Assembly (NCBI GenBank): GCA_964648485.1
Contig: CAZYOF010000008.1
Span: forward strand, 97,960-161,959
Direction of reading: 5' to 3'
Source: DAIOEK01 sp964648485
GTDB lineage: Bacteria; Chloroflexota; Anaerolineae; Anaerolineales; Anaerolineaceae
DNA length: 64,000 nt
The notes below the pieces were generated by a model. It was not told the origin of the DNA, did no database searches, and saw only the letters and a list, made by a program, of their open reading frames with translations. Positions 58,555 to 64,000 of this stretch are shown piece after piece. The position numbers and the translations under genes were made by a program. Numbering within the stretch: position 1 is the first letter of the stretch; each line of letters begins with the position of its first letter.

Positions 58555-59802
58555 ATGAACAACCACACCCGCAATCTCACCACGGTCAATAGAATTGGTC
58601 TTGCCGTCTGTCTTTCCCTGGTCGGAGACCTCTCCCTTTTTGCCGTCCTTCCCACCCGCTTTGCCGATGCCGGAATCACGCTCCTCAATCTGGGTCTGGT
58701 TCTCAGTATCCACCGCCTGATCCGCATCCCCGGCAATCCACTGGCGGGTTATGTCATCGATCGCTGGGGAAGGCGCAAACCATTCATCCTGGGGATGGTG
58801 TTTGCTTTCCTCTCCACGGCTGGTTATGGTCTGGTGCATGGATTGCTGCCCCTCGTACTGGCTCGTATTTTGTGGGGGATTGCCTGGATGTTCATCAATA
58901 TCGGCGCACTCTCGATGGTGATCGATCTCAGCCGGCCCGCCACCCGCGGGGCATACACCGGGCGGATGACAGCCTGGTATATGGTGGGTCTGGCGGCAGG
59001 TCCAATTCTGGGCGGATTCCTGGTCGATCTGTTAGGTTTTAAAATTGCGATGCTGGTTTGCAGTGTTTTTCCATTGTTGGGGCTATTCATTGCGCTGCGA
59101 TGGATCCCCGACACCCGCCGTACGGTTGATGAACTTCCCGAACCTGATTCTGTACCGGTTAACGGCTCCATCGTCGCCAAACTCCGGGCGCTCCCGCTGC
59201 AGGTCTGGGTGGTTTTCATCCTCTTCCTGGTGGTGCAGTTTTCGGGTGAGGGGATCATCCTCTCCACCTTGAGTTTAAAGCTGCAGCAAACGATCGCCGC
59301 CAATGATGGCTATTCGCTCGGGCTGGTAGGGATTGCTACCGCCGGAGGGTTGCTGCTGGGTTTCCGCTCCATTACCTCTGCTATTTCTACCCCCTACCTG
59401 GGAGGTCTCTCAGATTTACGCCTGGGCAGGCAGGGAGTTGTGACAGGGGGAATTCTCTTGAGCATGGCAGGCTTTGCATTTCTCGCTATCTGTACTTCAC
59501 TGGTTTTCTTGCTGGCAGGGGTGGCGCTCACTGCCTGCGGAGGAGGGGCTGTTTCGGCGGTCATTGCCGCCTGGCTGGGGGATCTGGTCACGCCCGCCCA
59601 GCGCGGTTTCGTGATGGGCTTTTATTCCACCGCTGGAGATATCGGCAGCACCCTGGGTCCGCTCACGGCGTATGCCGTGCTGGCGGGCAGTGGCTTGAAC
59701 AGCGTGTATCTGCTGTGTTCCATCCTTTTTTCCGCTTCTCTGTTTGTCTTGTGGATACCCCGGTTCTTTAAACGGGGAAACCCTGCCATTCCATCTACAT
59801 AG
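58555..59802 (+). CDS. MFS transporter
   Basis: The 415-residue major facilitator has 12 predicted helices. The motif-A-like loop between helices 2 and 3 is GYVIDRWGRRKPFI, and a second copy in the C half reads GGLSDLRLGRQGVV. It is probably a drug or metabolite exporter; the substrate cannot be predicted. It diverges from lipoprotein B (114 bases between starts). The downstream 230 bases hold repeats but no clear terminator. Confidence 0.9.
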   Translation: MNNHTRNLTTVNRIGLAVCLSLVGDLSLFAVLPTRFADAGITLLNLGLVLSIHRLIRIPGNPLAGYVIDRWGRRKPFILGMVFAFLSTAGYGLVHGLLPLVLARILWGIAWMFINIGALSMVIDLSRPATRGAYTGRMTAWYMVGLAAGPILGGFLVDLLGFKIAMLVCSVFPLLGLFIALRWIPDTRRTVDELPEPDSVPVNGSIVAKLRALPLQVWVVFILFLVVQFSGEGIILSTLSLKLQQTIAANDGYSLGLVGIATAGGLLLGFRSITSAISTPYLGGLSDLRLGRQGVVTGGILLSMAGFAFLAICTSLVFLLAGVALTACGGGAVSAVIAAWLGDLVTPAQRGFVMGFYSTAGDIGSTLGPLTAYAVLAGSGLNSVYLLCSILFSASLFVLWIPRFFKRGNPAIPST

Positions 59803-59922
59803 TCTATCATCCTGAGAAAACTGGTGCATTGGCGTTTTCGAGTCTATCACCCTGAGAACACGGGCGGATTGGTGTTATCTTAGTCTGTCATCCTGAGAAC
59901 CCAGAGGGTTCGAAGGATCTCT
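59801..59922. repeat. Three tandem ~41-bp repeats related to the leader element at 13711
   Basis: The core AGTCTATCATCCTGAGAA recurs at 59801-59818, 59841-59858 (one change) and 59882-59899 (one change), with a period of 40-41. The third copy continues into an inverted arm GGTTCGAAGGATCTC, like the dispersed TCATYCTGAG...GGATCTC repeat family. The first copy reaches into the 3' end of the MFS gene (its stop lies at 59800-59802). Confidence 0.7.
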
Positions 59923-60036
59923 GCGTCATCCCCAAAATGATAGTGATTCCATCAGTAGCAGTAAAAATCATGACCTGATCATGGGATATCTCTAGTACAA
60001 TCACATCAGTACTTCATCATATTCAAGGATTCATTC

Positions 60037-60717
60037 ATGAGCACACCCGTCATTGTTGAATTTCCCCTCCGCGGCGAGTGGATGGCGCCCAATACGCCCG
60101 GCAGCAAAATCCCCAGCCACGGCACCGATGCCCTCGGGCAAACCTACGCTTTTGATTTTGTGGGAGTCGAGCCGGGTACCACCAGAACCAGCTTTTATCG
60201 AACCTCCTCTCTGCATTACTTCATCCGCGGGGTCCGCCTTTCCGAGTGCTACGGCTGGGGGCAACCCATCTACGCCGCCAATGCCGGGAAAGTGATCACG
60301 GCGAGCGATGGCACACCCGAACGCGATCCGGTTCACCTTGCCAGGGATCTGTTCATCATGTTCAAGAATGCCCGCGATTTCAACTCAAAGAATATGCCCG
60401 ATCTAAAAGCGCTGACCGGCAACCATATCATCGTCGAGAGCGCAGATGGATATATGCTTTACGCCCACGCCCGAAATGGCTCCCTGCGGGTGGCAGCGGG
60501 CGACAAAATCACCCCCGGGCAGCTTATTGCCAATGTGGGGCACTCCGGCAATTCCACCGCCCCGCACCTCCACTTTCAACTCATGGATAACCTCGACCCG
60601 TGGGTGGCGAAGGGCATCCCCTGCTGTTTCCGCGCGTATGAAGTTCTGGTGAATGGCGCCTGGCAGGTGGTGGAAAATGGTCTGCCGAAGGCGGATGAGA
60701 GAATTCGCAGAGAATAG
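60037..60717 (+). CDS. M23-family metallopeptidase (LytM-like), no signal peptide
   Basis: The 226-residue protein has an M23 zinc-peptidase fold. Metal ligands are probably His in SHGTDALG, Asp in YAFDFVG and His in TAPHLHFQLM, preceded by NVGHSGNSTAPH. No signal peptide or membrane segment was found, so it is either cytoplasmic and repurposed or exported by an unusual route. It is not adjacent to the broken M23 gene 2 kb downstream and not closely similar to it. The ATG at 60037 is weakly preceded by AAGGAT. Function is likely, though not certain, in peptide or peptidoglycan hydrolysis. Confidence 0.85.
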   Translation: MSTPVIVEFPLRGEWMAPNTPGSKIPSHGTDALGQTYAFDFVGVEPGTTRTSFYRTSSLHYFIRGVRLSECYGWGQPIYAANAGKVITASDGTPERDPVHLARDLFIMFKNARDFNSKNMPDLKALTGNHIIVESADGYMLYAHARNGSLRVAAGDKITPGQLIANVGHSGNSTAPHLHFQLMDNLDPWVAKGIPCCFRAYEVLVNGAWQVVENGLPKADERIRRE

Positions 60718-60947
60718 GTGATACTTCTCTTTTTGGAGTATGGTTATTGATTCCCGGTTTTGGTTCCCGAAAACGATTTTTAGCCAACATTGGCAACCTG
60801 TCCGAGCGCCTGGCGGCCAATTATAATGTGAATATACTCCTGTTGCATTTCGACAGGTAAGAAATGATTTGGTTAATAATCTGCTTGAATAACATATCTT
60901 TGCTCTTTAACGATATTTACTAATATGTACTACTAAGGAGTTATTTT

Positions 60948-61565
60948 ATGGAAGACGAAAAGATAAGCAAAGCAATATGGCTCTTAAAAAATTCCATTGA
61001 AAATGCTAGAGAAGCATTGGTAATTATTATTTCTCTTCGAGAAAAATTTACATGTACAAAAGAGGATAGGGATAGTCTATTTATTAAGAACCTATATCTA
61101 GGATTGATAAACACAATAAATCTATGTCTCGCAAACTTTTACAAAGATAATGAGAATTCAATAAATTATTTTTACTTGGTCAATTGCATTAAGAATATTC
61201 ACCCACCTTTACCTGATATTGAATACAGAAATCTTTTTACCGTATTAGATAATTTACAGAGCCGCCTTAATGCAAAGACTTTTATGTTCGATTACATATT
61301 TCAAGTTCGAGATACCACTATCGCTCATTTAGACAGAAGACATATTAATAACCCAAGAGCTTTGGAAATTCTAAATAGACCGTATTGGGAAGAGTTAATA
61401 GAATTAATAGAAGTAATTGGAGAAGGATTGGATTACATTGGAGTTTTTTTCGGATTAGAACGTACTTTGCCCGATATGAAGATGACCAATAAATCATTAA
61501 CTTCAGAAACCGAGCGAGTATTTGATACCATTTACAAACCTACAAACCTACAAACCCGAGCCTAA
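60948..61565 (+). CDS. Hypothetical helical protein with a HEPN-like R-x5-H motif
   Basis: The 205-residue AT-rich gene encodes a nearly all-helical protein. Arg121-x5-His127 in QVRDTTIAHLDRRH resembles the catalytic motif of HEPN ribonuclease folds (R-x4-6-H), and the topology is like AbiU2-type proteins. The identity is tentative and no nucleotidyltransferase partner is adjacent. AAGGAG lies nine bases before the ATG. The base composition is much lower in GC than the core genes, indicating an accessory, probably transferred, gene. Alternatives include another helical protein of unknown function. Confidence 0.55.
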   Translation: MEDEKISKAIWLLKNSIENAREALVIIISLREKFTCTKEDRDSLFIKNLYLGLINTINLCLANFYKDNENSINYFYLVNCIKNIHPPLPDIEYRNLFTVLDNLQSRLNAKTFMFDYIFQVRDTTIAHLDRRHINNPRALEILNRPYWEELIELIEVIGEGLDYIGVFFGLERTLPDMKMTNKSLTSETERVFDTIYKPTNLQTRA

Positions 61566-61630
61566 CAGAGGGTAAAAATATTTTGGTTTTTTAAATTTTT
61601 TATAAAAAAAATAGTAATGATCATCAAAAG

Positions 61631-62158
61631 TTATTGAAGTAGTTTTTCAACTTCTATGTAATGTTCTTCAAGTTCTCGCATTTTTATTTGTAAGTATTCG
61701 CCAATCGGTTGATTAGTCTCTAAATTCTTTGCATCATCACTGTATGTACCAAACGTTGAGAACATGATAATTTGATTATTCTGAGATTGGGCAATATATT
61801 CAGAATCCCATTTAGTACGCATAAAGGGGGATTTATCCATAGATTGGCTTAGTTTTTTTCTTAGAAATGTTAAATAGGATTCAATAAATTCTGTAATACC
61901 TACCCAGATACCTCTTTGATACTCAATTGTTGAATTTGATAGTGTATATGTAAACCAAGCTATTACAACCTGCCTAACACCTTCTTCAACGCTATTATCA
62001 TCAGAGAAAAGTTTTCGTATAGGATGGACTCTGATATTTCTTTTATCATTACCCAAAAAATAAAAATCAATCTTAATTCCATTTAATGATGAATTTATTG
62101 GTGGAACAATGACTTGCCCTGAACGGAAATATTTGATTATGTCCGAGATAATCATCAT
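61631..62158 (-). CDS. Hypothetical AT-rich accessory protein
   Basis: The 175-residue protein has no known domain, signal or membrane segment. It looks alpha/beta at the N terminus (GIKIDFYFLGNDKRN) and has a long C-terminal helix (QIKMRELEEHYIEVEKLL). The start codon sits at the very edge of repeat B, copy 1. The ribosome binding site is not evident. It converges with the HEPN-like gene (65 bases). The low GC marks it as part of the accessory stretch. I cannot propose a function. Confidence 0.55.
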   Translation of the reverse strand: MMIISDIIKYFRSGQVIVPPINSSLNGIKIDFYFLGNDKRNIRVHPIRKLFSDDNSVEEGVRQVVIAWFTYTLSNSTIEYQRGIWVGITEFIESYLTFLRKKLSQSMDKSPFMRTKWDSEYIAQSQNNQIIMFSTFGTYSDDAKNLETNQPIGEYLQIKMRELEEHYIEVEKLLQ

Positions 62159-62211
62159 TAGGGGAGTAGTAGAGGGTTGAAAACTACTCCCCTCTTAGGG
62201 GTTTTAGTTAC
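62158..62211. repeat. Repeat B, copy 1 (terminator-like hairpin unit)
   Basis: A 10-bp perfect stem GGGGAGTAGT/ACTACTCCCC around a loop containing AGAGGGTTGAAA is followed by a small CCCC/GGGG hairpin and TTTT. Copy 2 lies at 63461-63515 with the same loop core and only a few changes. In both places it sits at the 3' end of a small minus-strand ORF. Confidence 0.85.
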
Positions 62212-62360
62212 TTTTCATTTAACTTTCTTAATTCAGCAAGAATTTGTTCAAATAAACCTCTAAATGATGTAGCATCTATAGGATTAATTAGAGGTTTTTT
62301 GTTTAAGTCTCTGAGTTCTTTTAATATTTCTTTTAGTAAATTATTCGTTTCATCATTCAT
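62208..62360 (-). CDS. Small ORF 1 (50 residues), between repeats B1 and A1
   Basis: A 50-residue ORF, too short for most gene callers, starts at ATG 62360 with GGAAAG upstream and stops within repeat B1. The product is amphipathic and helical (LLKEILKELRDLNKKPLI, then FEQILAELRKLNEK). It lies 12 bases downstream of the conserved promoter repeat A1, in the same arrangement as small ORF 2 at 63515-63703, to which it has no sequence similarity. Translation is plausible but not proved. Confidence 0.45.
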   Translation of the reverse strand: MNDETNNLLKEILKELRDLNKKPLINPIDATSFRGLFEQILAELRKLNEK

Positions 62361-62371
62361 TTTGGAGCTTT

Positions 62372-62441
62372 CCTTTCTTTTGCATTAGCTGATTTCCCTC
62401 TTGGTTAGAAATTATAGCCAGAATCGATGATTTTCAAACCA
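62372..62441 (-). promoter_or_regulatory. Repeat A, copy 1: duplicated promoter/leader of small ORF 1
   Basis: The 70 bases are 63/70 identical to copy 2 at 63714-63783. On the minus strand they carry a conserved TATAAT (62411-62416), with TTTGAAAATCA about 15 bases upstream, and end just before the ribosome binding site of the small ORF. Confidence 0.75.
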
Positions 62442-62573
62442 TGGGAGTGATCAACTTTCACAAGCTTCAGGTTACATAACTAACATTAGCGTTATTGTTT
62501 AAGATATTGCAGGTTTAATTAATCATAAGTACGCTACCAATTATTTGCCTACAAAGTTCAAATATTGTTTTTA

Positions 62574-62786
62574 TCATTCTTGTTTGGATTCTTTGTTTTT
62601 CTTATCTCTTATATAGAAATAAACAATAAGCATAATAACTAACAATGTTGGGAATACCCATGAATATTTAGGATTTGAACCAAAAAATACATCGGTTAAT
62701 ATCTTGATTGGAATACCCAATAGAAAAATATTAATAGCTTCACTAAAACAACCCGAATTCTTCTTTTCTTTTTTTTCATCACCCAT
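62574..62786 (-). CDS. Small two-helix membrane protein (holin-like topology)
   Basis: The 70-residue protein has a charged N terminus (MGDEKKEKKN), two membrane helices (FLLGIPIKILTDVFFG and FPTLLVIMLIVYFYI) and a Lys-rich tail. This size and topology fit holins or small membrane toxins, but no family was recognised. ATG 62786 was chosen with GAGGG five bases upstream. It diverges from the broken M23-SH3 gene (71 bases apart), which would be the endolysin partner in a phage-like lysis pair; this is a suggestion from context only. Confidence 0.6.
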   Translation of the reverse strand: MGDEKKEKKNSGCFSEAINIFLLGIPIKILTDVFFGSNPKYSWVFPTLLVIMLIVYFYIRDKKNKESKQE

Positions 62787-62857
62787 AATAACCCTCACTT
62801 GGTCTGGATTGAATGAATAAAAAAATTATATATTAAAAGTAGATTGGAGTTTTATAA

Positions 62858-63472
62858 ATGAAAATACCTTTTAATGGTAACTGCCCCATTCCGCAGAAAT
62901 TTGGTGTGGGGAAAGGTTACAACAAATATTGTAGGAAAGATGGTACACATAACGGTTTAGATTGGGGGATGCCACAAGGTACACCCATTTTAGCTAGTGA
63001 AGACGGTACTGTTACTAGGGCTGATATGGATAATACAGGAAATGGAAAACATATCAGAGTAAGAAATTCAAAAGGTGAGCGATGTATCTATGCTCACTTA
63101 TCAAGCCATGCAGTTTAAGCAGGTGCTAAGGTAAAAGCAGGTGATTTGTTGGGTTATTCAGGTAATACTGGAAATTCAACCGGAGCACACTTGCATTTTG
63201 AGGTAAGAACAAATTTAGACAATTGCAGTACTTGTGTTGACCCCCTACCCCTTTTGAGGAAGGAAACTATATCACCTGTTGTCTCGAGTGATGGAGTTGT
63301 AACTTGGGCTGGTCTCAATATAAGAACTGCTCCCGCATTGAGTTCAAAGACTGTAGGAGCTATGATTAATGGTGATACTTTCTCTTTTGATTGTGGTGAA
63401 ACTTATCAAGCTGATGGTTACACATGGCAACCTGTTATTTTCTATGTTGCCAAAGAGGGATTAGGGGAGTAG
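62858..63472 (+). pseudogene. M23 peptidase-SH3 domain gene interrupted by one in-frame TAA
   Basis: One frame of 205 codons is broken only by TAA at codon 87 (63116-63118). The first part contains the metal motif THNGLDWG. The part after the stop resumes at once with GAKVKAGDLLGYSGNTGN, the second metal motif GAHLHFEV and a C-terminal SH3-like domain (GLNIRTAPALSSKTVGAMI). Each half lacks one half of the zinc site, so neither alone should be active. A CAA or AAA to TAA change would explain it. No frameshift or other damage is visible, so the event may be recent. The final stop TAG lies inside repeat B2. Confidence 0.85.
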
Positions 63473-63515
63473 TAGAGGGTTGAAGTCTACTCCCCTATTG
63501 GGGGGTTTTAGGTAC
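63461..63515. repeat. Repeat B, copy 2 (terminator-like hairpin unit)
   Basis: The stem GGGGAGTAG/CTACTCCCC has the same loop core (AGAGGGTTGAA) as copy 1 at 62158, then a CCCC/GGGG hairpin and TTTT. It overlaps the end of the broken M23-SH3 gene and the stop of small ORF 2. Confidence 0.85.
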
Positions 63516-63703
63516 TATCTTGGTAAAACTGTATCTAATAGGCTATTGTAAACTTCTATGAATTTGTCTGTTCGATATTTAATTAAGCTTTCTGTTTTCA
63601 TACTTGGGTTTGTGTCTTTAATTGAATCATTCACAATCTCCATAGCTGTATCAATTAAAGCTATTTGAACATCCTCAAAACTACTTCCACATTTTTCAGA
63701 CAT
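63515..63703 (-). CDS. Small ORF 2 (62 residues), between repeats B2 and A2
   Basis: A 62-residue protein starts at ATG 63703 with a GGTAAGG ribosome-binding-like sequence; a longer frame start lies over repeat A2. The predicted helical protein (SSFEDVQIALIDTAMEIVND, KFIEVYNSLLDTVLPR) has one N-terminal Cys and no known domain. It has the same flanks as small ORF 1, but different coding content. Function unknown. Confidence 0.5.
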   Translation of the reverse strand: MSEKCGSSFEDVQIALIDTAMEIVNDSIKDTNPSMKTESLIKYRTDKFIEVYNSLLDTVLPR

Positions 63704-63713
63704 ACTTACCTTA

Positions 63714-63783
63714 CCTTTCTGTTGCACTTGCGGATTTCCCTCTTGGTTAGGAATTATAGCCAGAATTGGTGATTTTCAAACCA
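63714..63783 (-). promoter_or_regulatory. Repeat A, copy 2: duplicated promoter/leader of small ORF 2
   Basis: The 70 bases differ from copy 1 (62372-62441) at seven positions. TATAAT (63753-63758, minus strand) and the TTTGAAAATCA upstream are conserved. It ends ten bases before the small ORF start codon. Confidence 0.75.
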
Positions 63784-64000
63784 GTGTTTCATAAAACTTA
63801 TATTAGATTCAAATTATCTTATATTAATTAGAGGGGAGTGTTTTTTATATTCTGTGTGAACTTTATCAGTATCTGGTTGTCCAGTATTTGAAGTAGAAAG
63901 TTCAAAAAGGCATGACCCATAAGCATCCTTAATCAAACAACATTATCTGTCAATAGCCGGGTGATTAATACCACCCATAGCCGCCTTGGTGTATACCACT

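Noticed and set aside
58441..58839. N-terminal extension of lipoprotein B upstream of the ATG at 58440
   Set aside because: The extension runs over the MFS start region, would remove the signal peptide from the N terminus, and the strong ribosome binding site lies at 58440.
63116..63118. In-frame TAA in the M23-SH3 gene read as recoding (selenocysteine or pyrrolysine)
   Set aside because: TAA is not used for either amino acid, and no recoding hairpin is evident, so a nonsense mutation or sequence error is simpler.
62158..63515. Repeat B as an integron attC site
   Set aside because: No RYYYAAC/GTTRRRY core pair was found and no integrase is in the window. It fits a terminator-like hairpin better.
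60800..64000. Prophage call for the right end
   Set aside because: Only an M23-SH3 gene and a small two-helix protein are suggestive; no capsid, tail, portal or integrase gene is present.
63943..64000. Possible 3' end of a minus-strand gene (18 codons ending at TAA 63943-63945)
   Set aside because: It is too short to judge; it could be chance, and the sequence beyond the window edge is needed. The rest of 63784-63942 shows nothing that I can support.
1..64000. CRISPR arrays, rRNA genes and insertion sequences
   Set aside because: No regularly spaced direct repeats with unique spacers, no rRNA-like sequence and no transposase gene were seen in either strand.

Overview
The window looks like a chromosomal segment of a Chloroflexota bacterium, most likely of the class Anaerolineae. 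This rests on several traits together: many lipoproteins with an [I/V]-M-A-C lipobox followed by Pro/Thr-rich linkers, a sortase, a PBP1A and an L,D-transpeptidase with Thr-Pro repeats, DUF4126, DUF4013 and DUF711 proteins, a T-box in front of thrS and a two-domain ThyX. No 16S rRNA or marker search was possible, so the taxonomic call is an inference.

Layout. 0-7 kb: end of a secreted protein, then a minus-strand run (TauE/SafE-cupredoxin fusion, HMA metallochaperone, macrodomain protein, SpoU methyltransferase, DUF711) divergent from a CopA copper ATPase. 7.2-10.1 kb: NarL-type two-component pair and DUF4126. 10.2-14 kb: the translation cluster thrS-infC-rpmI-rplT on the minus strand, with a T-box leader before thrS and an ATC start for infC. 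14-18.6 kb: beta-propeller lipoprotein, thrC-thrB and a GNAT. 18.6-22 kb: ICMT-like methyltransferase, an XRE regulator/membrane protein pair, an AbrB-ABC transporter operon and tRNA-Val(GAC). 22-28.9 kb: AT-rich GT39-like membrane protein, sortase, class V aminotransferase, RlmD/TrmA-type methyltransferase, CBM9-like lipoprotein. 28.9-34.1 kb: thioredoxin-TPR protein, L,D-transpeptidase plus amidase, flavin reductase plus AMMECR1, DUF4013. 34.3-44.7 kb: two tandem DarA-like cyclic-di-AMP receptors in one tight unit with a six-hairpin glycosidase, a PBP1A, a degenerate DNA-methylase-like protein and a GH13 glucosidase. 45.2-54 kb: a long plus-strand core operon nusA-rnpM-infB-rbfA-nrnA-truB-ribF-thyX. 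54-60.7 kb: soluble histidine kinase, Gfo/Idh oxidoreductase, two paralogous lipoproteins of equal length, MFS transporter, M23 peptidase. 60.8-64 kb: an AT-rich accessory stretch of small unknown genes, an M23-SH3 gene broken by one stop codon, and two small ORFs that share duplicated upstream and downstream flanks.

How the genes fit together. The threonine genes link supply (thrC, thrB) and use (thrS under tRNA-Thr sensing). RibF makes FAD and the gene overlapping it, thyX, uses it. The copper genes form a capture, transfer and export set. PBP1A, L,D-transpeptidase, amidase, sortase and M23 peptidases indicate an envelope that contains peptidoglycan. The observations most worth a second look are the MITE-like hairpin inside the thrS T-box leader, the complementary split of the ThyX signature over two fused domains, the cyclic-di-AMP receptor/glycosidase unit, the methylase-like protein without its catalytic motif, and the duplicated-flank small-ORF modules at the right end.
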